A stretch of DNA of 64,000 nt, taken from assembly GCF_907164915.1 (NCBI RefSeq), contig NC_061862.1, positions 62,583,910-62,647,909 of the forward strand, written 5' to 3'. Position numbers and translations under genes: made by a program. Position 1 is the first letter of the stretch. Each line of letters opens with the position of its first letter. A model generated the notes under the pieces. That model saw only the letters and a list, made by a program, of their open reading frames with translations, was not told the origin of the DNA and did not search any database. Positions 1 through 11,812 of this stretch are shown piece by piece. This DNA comes from Impatiens glandulifera (Eukaryota; Streptophyta; Magnoliopsida; Ericales; Balsaminaceae).

Positions 1-56
1 CAAATTGAATAATTATAAAGATATAAAGAAGAGAAACCATCTGTTCAAAACACTAC

Positions 57-186
57 CTTTAGGCCACTCTGAAACAATCCTCTCCTTGAGCATGGCTACA
101 GTTGAAGCAGGTGAGTATCGAAAAGGCCCGATGTCGGTGCCATCGTACAATCGGAACTTGAGCTCTACCAAATCGTCGTCCGGCAT
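57..186 (-). CDS. MUB: Membrane-anchored ubiquitin-fold protein (MUB), first coding exon
   Basis: The minus strand encodes a ubiquitin-fold N-terminus that begins MPDDDLVELKFRLYDGTDIG and runs through ASTVAMLKERIVSEWPK, which I recognise as the MUB family. Known biology: MUBs are small ubiquitin-like proteins of about 115-120 residues, prenylated at a C-terminal CaaX box and docked at the plasma membrane, where they recruit group VI E2 ubiquitin-conjugating enzymes. I chose the ATG at 186 because family members begin MP(E/D)(E/D)DL; an in-frame ATG at 213 would add nine residues not usual for the family. The exon ends after AAAG at 57 with a GT donor at 56-55. Positions 1-56 are therefore intron 1, and the other exons, including the CaaX box, lie outside the window. 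The exon shows no defect. Confidence 0.87.
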
Positions 187-560
187 CTGCAATTTTTTAG
201 TCGAGTTGATCAAAACCCTCGCGGATCAATACGCAACAACGCCGAAGAAGAAGAAGAAGCCGGATTAAACGTTGGCGATAATTGAAGCCTGGGTAATACC
301 TCCGATGACGACGAATGGGAACATGATAGATTAAAAAGAGAAAAAAGAAGAAAGCAATTGAGTAAAGAAATAGAGCAGTACCAGCATGTGTGTACCTGGA
401 GAAACGTAGAGGAAATTGGAGAGATTTGAAGTGGGATAAAGGTGATTGATTGAGAGAGAGAAAGAAATTGAGCAGCCAACCCTAGACCCGATCTTGAGGA
501 GGGAGAGCAGAGTAGTTACCAGTGTTAATTTCTTGTTTAGGAAAAAGATGAATTGTAAAA
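187..560 (-). promoter_or_regulatory. Probable 5' leader and proximal promoter of the MUB gene
   Basis: Read on the minus strand, this stretch is rich in CT and TTCTTC runs directly upstream of the MUB start, typical of plant 5' leaders. The plus strand shows the complementary GAAGAAGAAG at 243-258 and GAGAGAGAGAAAG near 450. No coding homology is visible. A transcription start and TATA box cannot be fixed by eye, so the limits are approximate. Confidence 0.4.
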
Positions 561-1415
561 TTGAGAACTCGTTTCTCCTTCCGTGTTCTAAACCGCGTTA
601 AAACTCCTTTTCAGGGAGCCGTTTCATCGCCGGTGGACAGACCACACACCGTCTTCTTCATCTGCCACTCACACCGGTGGTGGGAGCCTTTTACATTTTT
701 TTTATTTATTTTAAATTTAACTTCTTCTTTTTTTAATTTAATTTATATTTAATTATATATGCAAAGTGGAGGTATCTTTTCTCATTGTTCATATATCCAA
801 TGTAAACTGTAAAGTCCCTCATCATCTCATTACTTGAAGCTGTAATTCTTTCCTTTTATTTGCACTCATTTTCCTCCTTTATTTATTTTCTTCTTTTATC
901 ATCTCTTTGATTAAAACTTCTAATCATAATATGAAAATCCTAATTATAGTATAGAAAAACAATATAAGGAAAAGTGCTTAGGAGGTCATTAATGACGCCC
1001 TCAAGATGTTCCAATGGTGAAGTTTCCACATCTATCATATAAGGAAATTGTTCTCAAATACTCCCTTGGAAGGTTGAAGGCAGTCTTATGTTAGAATAGG
1101 AGTGGTCCAATGATGTGTACTTTACATTCACCCCATGAATATTCATATCCCAAATTTGCTCAATTTCCTGAAAAATTACTCAATTCAATTTCTTGATCCT
1201 TTCATCAAATGTCGAGTTGTTATTAATATCACACAACCACTACCCAGATGGTTCTTCCTTGCTAGAAAAAATCTACCAAATTGTTGGTTCAACTCAAATA
1301 TGAACGACTAAGTGTTAGGATATGATAATATCACGTGTAAATATACCAATCCTCATGAAAAGAAAAACCAATTTGGGTCGTGGTTGAGATCATAATGGCA
1401 GGATACTTTGCCGAA
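561..1415. other. Intergenic AT-rich sequence, nothing recognised
   Basis: No open frame with recognisable motifs was found on either strand. The first part is T-rich with poly-T runs (about 690-750); the rest is unique-looking AT-rich DNA up to the GATTG target site of the first gypsy element. The 63-codon open frame at 561-752 has no family signature and is not called. Confidence 0.5.
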
Positions 1416-1420
1416 GATTG

Positions 1421-1906
1421 TGTTAAGCTTTAAACTATAATCGAGCCTTTCGAGTTCTTTAATTCAAGAAACAGGTTCTTGATGATCGGGACCGATGGTG
1501 GAATTCAATACTCAAGCGCAACGAACATAGAATGAGAAGAGAATTCAAGGTTAAGGAGAGAAGACCCGAAGGTGAGAAGAGAAATACTACTAGATTACAC
1601 CTAACAGTCCAAGATAGGGGTCCAAGACCGGGAGAATAACTTAGAGCCAACTTTCAAAAGATTCAATTCATAGCCCCAAAAAGTGGGGTGAACATCAGCA
1701 TTTAAAGAGGCTGAATTACCCAAGAGTCGGTTACAAACTTGTTACAACAACTTCCAAAATAACAGAATTCGGTTTTAAATAAATATAAGAGAAGATAAAA
1801 GATGAATTATTAAACAGAACATAAAGCTGACCCAAATGCACCATAGGGCCGAGAAAAAGGTGCTGGATTTGTCTTAGGACCGAGGGCTTGATTGTTTACC
1901 CTAACA
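1421..1906 (-). repeat. 3' LTR of the gag-protease gypsy element
   Basis: This is a 486 bp direct repeat of 3943-4428 with TG...CA ends. In element orientation it is the downstream LTR, preceded by the polypurine tract GGGGGAGATTA at 1907-1917. Confidence 0.93.
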
Positions 1907-1964
1907 TAATCTCCCCCTTCAAAGTTCGTCGCCCTCGACGAAGAGAATGTGGCCTGGTCAGCCT

Positions 1965-3912
1965 CTAATGCGCATCTTCAACTTCAAAACTATTGCTTCG
2001 GTCGGGCTTCAGAATGTTCAGCAAACTTCGCCGCATAGGACCGGTCTTCTTAAAAATCTTTCGGTAGAATCGTTTCAGTGGTGGAGCTAGTCGGCTCCTC
2101 GCGGTCTTTTCCACTGCCGGGTCGCTTGCCACTCCGCCCATGTGAGGAATTTCTGTGCACTCAAGGTCGAGTTTTTCAGTGTTTAGAGCTGACCTTTGTT
2201 GCTGCAATGTCTCCAGCGCCTGGTGCAAAAATAATTTCTTCCAGCTTTGATTAAACTCTATAGTGTTATCAAAAATCCAGGCCAAGTCCTTTTCCCAAAC
2301 CAGCATAACAGCGATATCGAACGAGCCATAACTTCTAATTAGATCTTCAGGAATATCTTCCAAAGTCATTGCCACGAGGGAAACAGTTTGGCCTTCGGGC
2401 TTACTCTTTATTTGCATTTTGGCAGCAACACTATATTCATCTACGGTCTTTTCCAGCTGATTTCCATGCATCAAAGTGGCCTGCGACCGAGGAATCCCCT
2501 TTAGGACCGTGGTTCTGTCTTGCTTCTCATAGGATATGGTTAGTTTTTCAAAGTCCCAAGATGACGGGCCTAGAGTAACCAGCCATTCAATTCCCAACAC
2601 AATATCATATTCGTCCATGGAAATTACCTTCATTTCTGTTTGGTATTCATTGCCTTCCATCGACCACTTCAAGTCTTTGCAAACACTAGAGCATAACACA
2701 TTAGACCCATCGACTACTCTAACCGATTGCACCCGGGTTGCTATGATTCTGTGGTCTATTTTCTCCCAAATCCTACTATTGATAAAATTGTGGGTGCTGC
2801 CTGTATCGATGAAGATCACTACCGGCAGGTTCCCAATTTTGCCAAGAATCTGGAGAGTTTGAAAAGCTTTAGACCCGGTCAAGGTATGTAAGGATATGAC
2901 TGGTTCATCCCTTGGGCCGAGCAACGAAGGTAAATCATCAAAAACAGGTTCTTGATCGGGTTCTTGGTCTTCTTGATTGGCCGAGACCATGAATAATTTT
3001 GATTTACACCTATGGTTTGGTTGCCATTTTTCATTGCAAGAGTAGCATAGGCCCTTCTTTCGCTCTTCATTCACTAAGGCCGAGTCTAATTGCTTAACAT
3101 GGCCCTGGTTTGCATTTGAAGAGGACCCATATGATGAATTCTTAAAGTCGGTATTGGTGCTCGGCCCGACTGTGTTGATATTGGATGGCGTGGACAGCAA
3201 CGGTGCTTCAGCGTTGTATAAGTTACCACTACTCATTAAGGACTGATATGTTGCTTCTTGGACTTTAGCCGTGGCCATGGCTTCATTTAAAGAATCTGAG
3301 AATCGCATCCTGATGTAGTTCGCAATCTCTTCCCTTAGACCGGACACGTAACAATCTAACCTGTTTTAAATTCATCAGCTGTCTCATTGGTGTGTCATGT
3401 ATAGATGGCCCGAATTGAGTCATAAGGTCTCTCTTGAACACGTCCCAAGATAAGGCCTCCATATGATTTCGGTTTTGAAGATATGACCCATACCACATTC
3501 TTGCTTCGCCAGAAAAGTGAATGGGGGCGATTTCTAATTTAGTGGCATCCTTAGTTTTGTCCACCCTGAAAAATTGCTCGGCAGATATTAGCCAGCCCTC
3601 GACATCTGACCCATCAAACCGAGGAAAATCGACCTTGGTTAGCCGAGTGGGAGGAGCATAGTGTTGGTCGCGGTTCTGGCCAGGGTGCTAGGGCCTAAAT
3701 GGTGAAGGACCGTGATAAAAATTATCATCATAGGGTCTGTGGCGGGGTTCTTGCACATTTCCAGATGCCCCGCTCTCAAAGGCTGCCATTCTTTCTTCAG
3801 CCGCATCAAATCTTCAGTCTATGGCAGCTTGCATCGCAGCTGTTTGTTGGGACAGATTTTCAATAAGGGCCTTGAGCGCATCCATTTATGATTGCTGGCG
3901 AGTTTCTACCAT
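1965..3912 (-). pseudogene. Gypsy gag-protease, broken
   Basis: Translation from an ATG at 3912 gives a gypsy gag: a basic start, then RLTKVDFPRFDG, GWLISAEQFFRVD and HFSGEARMWYG. At least three in-frame stops fall before about 3670, and a frameshift lies near 3283-3347. The second frame (3347-1965, 460 codons) carries the end of gag, a zinc knuckle CYSCNEKWQPNHRC at residues ~101-114 and a retropepsin active site FIDTGSTHNF at ~179-188. The frame then stays open for ~270 more residues with no RT motif and stops just before the purine tract. Gag and protease would form and mature the virus-like particle; enzymes for copying and integration would have to come from another element. The 460-codon frame is notably intact compared with the N-terminal part. 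Confidence 0.87.
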
Positions 3913-3942
3913 GTTGAGAATCGGCCAACTCTAAAACCAATA

Positions 3943-4428
3943 TGTTAAGCTTTAAACTATAACTGAGCCTTTCGAGTTCTTTAATTCAAGAAACAGGTTC
4001 TTGATGATCGGGACCGATGGTGGAATTCAATACTCAAGCACAACGGACATAGAATGAGAAGAGAATTAGAGGTTAAGGAGAGAAGAGCCGAAGGTGAGAA
4101 GAGAAATATTATTAGATTACACCTAGCAGTCCAAGATAGGGGTCCAAGACCGGAAGAATAACTTAGAGCCAACTTTCAAAAGATTTAATTCATAGCCCCA
4201 AAAAGTGGGGTGAGCATCAGCATTTAAAAAGGCTGAATTACCCAAGAGTCAGTTACAAACTTGTTACAACAACTTCCAAACTAATAGAATTCGGTTTTAA
4301 AGAAATATAAGAGAAGATAAAAGATGAATTATTAAACAGAACATAAAGCTGGCCCAAATGCACCATAGGGCCGAGAAAAAGGTGCTGGATTTGTCTTAGG
4401 ACCGAGGGCTTGATTGTTTACCCTAACA
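3943..4428 (-). repeat. 5' LTR of the gag-protease gypsy element
   Basis: Direct repeat partner of 1421-1906, also 486 bp. On the minus strand it precedes the degenerate primer-binding site. The GATTG target duplication abuts it at 4429-4433. Confidence 0.93.
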
Positions 4429-4452
4429 GATTGTTACGAGAGGATGCAATCG

Positions 4453-4747
4453 TATCAAGATAAATGAATCAAGAAGATTGGTAGCTTTGTAGCTTTAATA
4501 TAAATTAATAAGTTTAGGTTATTATTTTTAATAAAATGTTTTAAGTTACTGAAATTTTAATACATGTAAAATATAAGTGCTATTTGTTACTTTAGTTAAA
4601 ATTAATTTGGGGGTTTTAACTGATTGATACTTTGTAACTTTAATAACTGAACGATAATGGATGTGGATAAATTTCTTAGCCTTCTCTCTACAATTTGTTT
4701 TCTTGATTAGTCTAGCAAAGTCATAGTGATCTTGCTGGATTTGTTCA
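4453..4747 (+). repeat. 5' LTR of the decayed copia element
   Basis: Matches 9208-9498. It starts TATCAAGATAAATG (the usual TG is mutated) and ends GGATTTGTTCA directly before the primer-binding site. Confidence 0.9.
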
Positions 4748-5805
4748 TGGTATCAGAGCATGGTTCATATTATTCTTCAAACTCAGAGGAGAGCGATTCA
4801 ACCGACAAGAATCAAGAAGTGAAGATTTCAAACCCTAATTTGACTATTAGCGAAGGATCGTCGTCTTCAAACTCAGATCAAGAAACAAAGGCTCGATTGA
4901 AGAGGAGAATGACGAACAAGAAAAAATACAACACTGATCCACTACTTCTTCAAACTGGAGACATCACAGGTGCAATAATTACTAATTCTATACTAACAAG
5001 ATCTCAATACTATGAGTGGTGTACAAGTATTAGACTAGCATTAGAGGCAAAAATGAAACTCGGATTCATCGACGGATCTTGTAAGATGCCACTAGATGTA
5101 GATGGAGTAATGCAATGAAAGCTAGTGGATGATATGGTGAGAAACTAGATAATGAACACTATGGATCAAAACCTAAAAATTCATTTCCAGAATGCTGTAA
5201 CTGCTCAACAACTATGGAAAGATATTCGAAGTACATATGAAGGCAACAACGGACCAAGACGTTTTCAGTTAGGGAAGGATATATCCACTATTCAACAAGG
5301 TACTTCTAATATTGTTGAGCATTATTCTAAAGTTAAATTGATTTGGAATGAAACTGCACATTTAAAGCCAACAAGAAAGTACAACTGTGATAGATCAAAT
5401 GCTGTCAATTGTTATGGATGTAAGGTTGTAAATGAAGTAGCGCAAGATGTTGAAGAAGCAAAGTTGCTTCAGTTTCTAATGGGAGTAAATGACTCTTATG
5501 AATATTTCGTAAATAATATGTTAGTATCAGATCCATGACCTTCAGTTCATAAGGCATTTACTATTCTAGGTAATGTTGAAACTAAGAGGAATATTAGCAT
5601 ATCTAAAGGAGAATACACTGCAATGATGGTGAAGGAGAAGACAAAATTGAACAACAAGAATCAGAAAATTGAAGGGAGTTCAAAATTACCTACTGAAAAA
5701 TTCAAACATTACAAGAACTCTATCTGCACTCACTATGGATTAAAAGGTCACATTAAAGAAGGTTGTTTCAAATTGTTTGGATATCTGGAGTGGTTCAAAC
5801 AATAA
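4747..5805 (+). pseudogene. Copia gag, broken
   Basis: Three open pieces (to 5118, 5152-5538, 5623-5805) form one copia gag: an acidic serine-rich N-terminus, a capsid region with ARSQYYEW-like and ALEAKMKLGFIDG motifs, then a gag_UBN2-type core. The last piece has the zinc knuckle, CTHYGLKGHIKEGC, whose second cysteine has become tyrosine, so it would not bind zinc normally. Stops near 5118 and 5538 break the frame. The encoded product would have been the particle structural protein. Confidence 0.86.
4748..4760 (+). other. Primer-binding site, initiator methionine tRNA
   Basis: TGGTATCAGAGCA directly after the LTR is the standard plant copia sequence complementary to the 3' end of initiator tRNA-Met, where minus-strand cDNA synthesis starts. 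Confidence 0.93.
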
Positions 5806-6036
5806 AAAAAACAGGCTACTGTCAACACAACAAATGTGGAAAATTCTCCATTGGATGACATTGAAGAACATGTAGAGGTGATTGGAACAAAATATAAATA
5901 GTTCAAAGAATGGTACAAGACAAATTCAAAAGAAAAAGGGAAGGTAGCAGCAGGAACTTCAGAGTATAGTGCAGGTAAGTACAATAAAATTCCAACCCGT
6001 TATGATTCTTGTTATGCATTTACATTTGAACATAGT

Positions 6037-9000
6037 ATGAGTACATATCATGATGATAACAATGATATAATGTGGCTGATAGATTCAGGGGCTAGCAGTC
6101 ATATTTGCAATACTAGAAAACTGCTCATTAATATTAAAAAACTTGAGAAAGTAAGGATCCTATATTTAGCGAATGGATCAATTAAAAAAATAGTTAAATT
6201 AGGAGATATGAAACTAAATGAAAGATTAGTGCTAAAATATGTTATGATAGCAAAAGACTTCAAATACAATCTAATATCAATAGCAAAATTGATTAAAGAT
6301 GAGAACATGATGTGCATATTTGATGAAGATGAATGTATTTTGCAGGACCGTAAATTGGTCAACAAATTCCAGCTTGGGAAGAAAATTGGAAATTTGTTTT
6401 TTTCTTCTCTTCGCTATTGTTCTAAAGACATTTCTAATAGTAGTTCTACTGAATTTTCATCTATTGTTATTGATTGTATTATAATGCATAATAGACTTGT
6501 CATCCATCTCCTAAAGTCATGAATAATGTCTACCCTGGTTTGGGAAATAAGATACATCATTGTGAAGTTTATTCCATTTCAAAAATGTCAAGATTGTCTT
6601 TTCCTGATAGTTTGGTTTTAAAAAAATGTTTTAAACTTATTCATGTTGATCTTTGGGGACCTTATAAAGAACCTTCAATAATTCAAGTTTCTTATATGTT
6701 AACCATAGTAGATGATTATAGTAGATGGACTTGGATTTTTCTTCTCAAAGATGAAACATGTGTATTTGAAAACATGAAATTTTTTATTACTTTGGTAAAA
6801 AGTTAATATGAATCTTCAATTAAAATAGTAAGAAGTGATAATGGTACTGAATTTATAAATTCAAAATTCAATATATTTTTTAATTTTTTAGGTATCATTC
6901 ATCAAAAACTTGTGCCTATTCTCCACAACAAAATGGTATTGTGGAGAGAAAATATAGACACTTGATTAATGTGGCAAGGTCATTGATGAATCAATCCAAA
7001 CTTCATATTAAATTATGGCCTTTCTCTCTTCTTACTGCAACTTATTTAATTAATAGAATGCCATCTTCAGTTTTAGATTTTAAAACACCACATTTTATGC
7101 TACATCAAGATAATTGTTCGTATAATCATCTTAAAGCTTTTGGATGTTTATGTTACATTGCAAATGTTTTTCCGCATAAAACCAAATTTGAAGATCGTGG
7201 CATTAAATGCATTTTTATTGGTTATCCATCTGATCAAAAAAGCTATTTAGTTTATGAAATTAATAACGATGTTGTTACAATTTCGAGAGATGTTGTCTTT
7301 TATGAAGATATATTTTCATATCAAAATATAACTCATAATTCACATGACACAATATCTGCTCCAAATAGTTATGAATCATCTATTATTTTTGATAATGAAA
7401 TACATTTTGATGATGATAAAACACATGAAGAAATTTCTGACAGTCCACTTGATTTGCTTGAACATTCTTCTCAATCTAAGTTATAATTATCTGATAATCA
7501 ACCTACTTTATCAACTGATCATATTGTTACTTTACCTAATTCAATTGATTCTCATCATGTTTATACAAAATAGAAGAAAACTAGGGAAAAACATTCACCT
7601 TCTTGGTTGAAAGATTTTGAAATAAATTATGTTGACATTGAATCCACAAACTCTAGTAAATACATCCCTAATCCTTTTATAAATTCTCTATTAGACTGTG
7701 AATACATTAATTTTCTTTGTAATGTTGATCATACTTACACATCACAATCATTTTTAGAGGCTTCACAAAATTCTGATTGGATTCAAGCCATGACCCATGA
7801 GCTTGAAGCTCTAAAACATAATCATACTTGGGAAATTACAACTTTACCAAAAGGAAAAAAGGATATTGGTTGTCGCTGGATTTTCAAAACAAAGTTAAAT
7901 TCTGATGGAAGTTTAAACAAATGTAAGGCACGTTTAGTGGCTAAAGGTTTTAATCAATAAGATGAAATTGATTTCCATCAATGTTTTGCACCTGTTGCTA
8001 AAACAGTTACGCTTCATTTTTTAATTGCACTTACTGCCTCTAAACGATGGGATTTACATCACATTGACATCAATAATGCTTTTCTTCATGGCAATCTTGA
8101 TGAGGAAATTTATATGAAACTGCCTGAGGGTGTACATTATGATTTAAAAAATCCTGTTTGTAAACTTAATAAAAGTTTATATGGTTTAAAACAAGTTTCA
8201 AGACAATGGCATGCTGAAATTTCTTTAAGTCTAACTACAATAGGATTTATTAAATCAGAACATGAGCACTGTCTTTATATTAAACATTCTAAATATACCA
8301 TCATTGTTTTGCTCATATATGTTGATGATTTTCTTATTGCTGGAAATGATTTGACTGAATTTTCTTTGGTAAAGAATTTTATTAATTCTAAATTTACCAT
8401 AAAAGACCTTGGGAAAGCAAAGTTCTTTCTCGGTTTTGAAATTGCACAAACTTAGAATGGTTTTTGTGTTAACCAAAGGAAATACATTCTCGATCTTATT
8501 GGTGATATTGGTCTTATGGATTGTAAACCAACTAAAATACCCATGATCAAAGATATTAAAATTTCCAATGATCATGAGATTATAATAACAGATCCTTCTA
8601 AATATAGGAGACTTATTGGGAGATTGTTATATCTTAATTATACTAGATCATATATTAAATTTTCTGTACAACAATTGTCTCAAATTGTTAATCAACCAAT
8701 GAATTGTCATTGGGAAGCAGATTTACATTTGGTTAAATATTTAAAGGGTTCAATCTCTTTGGGACTGTTTTTTCCATTTGATAACTCATTACATATTGAG
8801 GCATTCTCTGATTCTGATTGGGGCTCATGTCCAGAAACAAGAAAATCATTATCAGGTTATTGTATCATATTTGGAAATTCGGTTATTTCTTGGAAAACAA
8901 AAAACCTACTGTATCTCGTTCTTCAGCCGAAGCCGAGTATCGCAGCTTAGCTGTGACAGTTTGCGAGATTAAGTGGCTTTTATATCTTATTAATGATTTC

Positions 9001-9138
9001 CGAATTGTTCTTCAATTACCCATTATATTACATTGTGATAATCAGGCAATTATTCATATTATGAAAAATCCTGTATTTCATGAGCGGACAAAACATCTAG
9101 ACATCGATTGTCATGTAGTTCGAAATCAGTTTTTATAA
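6037..9138 (+). pseudogene. Copia pol (protease, integrase, RT, RNase H), broken
   Basis: Pieces in order: protease WLIDSGASSHIC (6073 on); integrase core DLWGPYKEP...VDDYSRWTWIF (6650-6740); integrase C-terminal HLKAFGCLCYIANVFPHKTK (7120-7190); RT start GCRWIFKTKLNSDGSLNKCK (7868-7928), ending in a stop where Q would precede; RT palm IYVDDFLIAGND (8315-8350); RNase H SRSSAEAEYRSLA with HCDNQAII and ERTKHLDID (8918-9110). Stops or frameshifts lie near 6522, 6806, 7486, 7960, 8455 and 8950, so no active polyprotein is possible. Which copia clade it belongs to is not certain from these motifs. Confidence 0.93.
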
Positions 9139-9195
9139 AATTGCAGTACATATCCACTAAATTGCAGATTGCGATTATTTTTACAAGATGTGCAT

Positions 9196-9207
9196 CTTGA
9201 GGGGGAG
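9196..9207 (+). other. Polypurine tract of the decayed copia element
   Basis: CTTGAGGGGGAG directly before the 3' LTR is the normal plus-strand primer position of a copia element. Confidence 0.85.
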
Positions 9208-9498
9208 TAACAAGTTAAATGAATCAAGAAGATTTGTAGCTTTGTAGAATTAATATAAATTAATAAGTTTAGGTTATTATTTTTAATAGAATCTTTTAAG
9301 TTACTGAAATTATAATACATTTAAAGTAGGCTATTTGTTACTTTAGTTAAAACTAATTTGGGGGTTTTAGCTTATTGATACTTTGTAACTTTTATAACTG
9401 AACGATAATGGATGTGGATAAGTTTCTTTGCCTTCTCTCTACGATTTGTTTTCTTGATTAGTCTAGCAAAGTCATAGTGATCTTGCTGGATTTGTTCA
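9208..9498 (+). repeat. 3' LTR of the decayed copia element
   Basis: Matches 4453-4747 almost throughout with scattered substitutions and small indels. It ends GGATTTGTTCA, followed by the AATCG target duplication. Confidence 0.9.
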
Positions 9499-10389
9499 AA
9501 TCGTCATTCAGTTTGACGATTTCATTGATCATAAAAACGTAACTGTAGTAGAAAATGTAATTGTTGTCCTCTTTAATAAATGAACTATTGAGATTAACTA
9601 TTACTATTACTGTTGGAAAAACCTCTTTATAATGGAATAGTTCTTATTTCTCTATTTCATGGCACAATGAGATAATCAATAAAATGAATCTGAATATCAA
9701 GAATTTTCGTATGGAAAAATCTTAACTGTCACGTTCCAAACCCAAATTCATATGTTGGACGTGTAGTCGCCTGAAAGTAGATAATTCATTTATATTTATA
9801 AATACTAATACAATAGTAAGATAATCTCACAATGTTCTCAAAAGATGCTAATGATACCATATCTTCTTCTAGGCTAATAATTCTTACAAAACATCGTATC
9901 CTTGTTTTAAATTATACTTTTGTGAACAAAATACAGAGTGTAGAATATAAATGCCTTCATCATTAGTACTTATATATATATATATATTTCAATCTCTTTG
10001 ATCCTTCTAGACTACTCCAGATCTCTTTCTGAAAAAAATTCATCCAATTGAAATGATCTAAATGCGCTTAGTAGGAAATAACAATCATTTAATAACTTAA
10101 TTAAGTTACATGTATTATGATGAAGAAAACAAGATATGCATTATGTAAGACATACATTTATCACAATTCTACTCTAAAACTCAACTGACAAAATCCCCAT
10201 TTATATATTTTCTTTAACAACAACATACACATAAACACAATTTATCATGAATTAGGACTCAAAGTTAATTCTATGAAAATAACTTCATTACTCTAGAAGT
10301 TACTTTTAATAGTCTAACAATCAACTTAGCAGCATAAGATTCATACTTATTCATTTATTAGCTTAGCAACATAAAACTTTTAATGATCC

Positions 10390-10560
10390 ATATGTTATCA
10401 TGATGGCTCAACGCCCTTAAGTTAGCATAATGACAAAGCCCTTAGGATTCAAATGTTAGCGTATTGGCATAATACCTTAAAGTTTAAATGTTAGCATAAT
10501 GGCCTAAGCCCTTAAAGATTCACATGTTAGCATAATGGCACAATGCCCTTCCAATTCACA
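10390..10560. repeat. Imperfect ~40 bp tandem repeat
   Basis: The phrase TGTTAGCATAATGGC followed by CCCTTAA recurs four or five times at roughly 40 bp spacing, with substitutions. It lies within the long gypsy LTR and is most likely LTR-internal. Confidence 0.6.
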
Positions 10561-11120
10561 TCATTTCAGCACAACCACATATACATAATAATAAATAATT
10601 TCTTCACATATTTTCATGCAATCTACTTTCTCAAATGTCTTCAAATAATCTTAACATTCCTCTTTCGAATAACTCGTATCATCAAATATCTCCAATATCT
10701 TCAACTAACTCAAGCATTCATGTTTCATATAAGTCATATCCTCAAATATCTTTCAATACTTCAATCATTTCAAACGTTCATATTTCTCTTCAGATATAGT
10801 CCTATACAATTGTAAATCTACTACGTCTTCAACTATTCCTATCATTTATATCTAATCTAAGTCATATCATCATATATCTACACATTTCCTAAACGCTAAC
10901 CATATTTTATAATTTCTTCATCAATTCGTCTCTCATAAACAAGACTCAACACTAAATATATATTCCTTTATCAATACCTATCAATATTACATTATCTCAA
11001 ATTTCCTAATGTATTTTTAGTCTCCTTTAATCGTCTATCATTAACATCAGATAATGTAGTTTAATTAAGACTAAGAAAATAGTTAAATTTACCTACCTTG
11101 TTAGTTCTTTTTTGTCCTAA

Positions 11121-11599
11121 GGCCATCTTCAACCCAAATACCTATTCTCAAACCCAAAATGCAGTAAACATCCCATCAAACAACAATTCATCTTCAACCC
11201 AAAAACTCAAACTCAAACTCAAAAGAATATTTTCAGAATATTCCTTTTTATAATAATTTTTTATTTTTTCAATATTATCTATATATTTATCTAAAATTAC
11301 AAATTGAACCCATAACTTTACAACAACTTATTAATTACTTCAATTATTTATATATAAATAAATAAAATATGTAAACAAATTAAAATATAAATAAGTTATA
11401 TAAATTAATTAAAAACAAACTAAAAGGACTGAAATGAAAGTTTTGAAAACCTTTTGAGTATATGAATAATGTCTCTGCATATTTGGGTTTGGAGAAGAGA
11501 GATTTTGCAAGAAAACCCAAAATGTAGTTGAGTTTGCAGGTGAATTGGAGGGTTAAAACCTATAATGGAGTTGAGTTTGCAGGTGGGCTGAAGATGATC
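11121..11599. mobile_element. MITE, PIF/Harbinger-like, 479 bp
   Basis: Terminal inverted repeats GGCCATCTTCAACCC (left) and GATCATCTTCAGCCC (reverse complement of the right end) match at 12 of 15 bases. They are flanked by TAA at 11118-11120 and 11600-11602, the 3 bp target type of PIF/Harbinger. There is no coding capacity. Near the right end GTTGAGTTTGCAGGTG occurs twice. It is nested in the long gypsy LTR. Confidence 0.72.
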
Positions 11600-11812
11600 T
11601 AAGCCAAATCATTTTTTTTTTCTCTTAGCCTTTCTCTTAGCCTTTCTCTTCTCTTCTTCACTCTCGTAAAAGAGTCTTACCAAATCAAAAAGGGGTAATG
11701 CCAAGTATCACACATGCCCATTTAATACATGGTGGACCACACCCTTTTTTATAAAATAATATATATTATTTTATATCTTTTATTATTATTATTATTATTA
11801 TTATAATAATAA

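Larger units (their letters stand above)
1421..4428 (-). mobile_element. Non-autonomous Ty3/gypsy LTR element carrying only gag and protease
   Basis: The element is bounded by two 486 bp LTRs that begin TGTTAAGC and end CCTAACA on the plus strand. It is flanked by perfect 5 bp target duplications GATTG at 1416-1420 and 4429-4433. It reads on the minus strand: a degenerate initiator-Met primer site lies next to the right LTR (TGGTTTTAGAGT near 3930-3941, 9 of 12 match to TGGTATCAGAGC) and a purine tract GAAGGGGGAGA next to the left LTR (1910-1920). The internal region is only about 2.0 kb and encodes gag and an aspartic protease. Reverse transcriptase, RNase H and integrase are absent. About 20 differences separate the LTRs by eye, roughly 4%. 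Confidence 0.93.
4453..9498 (+). mobile_element. Decayed full-length Ty1/copia element
   Basis: LTRs of about 295 and 291 bp (4453-4747 and 9208-9498) are flanked by AATCG target duplications at 4448-4452 and 9499-9503. A perfect initiator-Met primer-binding site TGGTATCAGAGCA follows the 5' LTR at 4748-4760, and a purine tract TTGAGGGGGAG (9197-9207) precedes the 3' LTR. The order gag, protease, integrase, RT, RNase H defines Ty1/copia. The frame is broken by many stops and frameshifts. Only 19 bp lie between its left target duplication and the gypsy element. Confidence 0.93.

Noticed and set aside
1459..1650. 63-codon minus-strand frame, also at 3981-4172
   Set aside because: Found in both gypsy LTRs; LTR-internal chance frame.
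10543..10815. 90-codon frame rich in Phe, Ile and Tyr
   Set aside because: Low-complexity AT-rich part of the long gypsy LTR.
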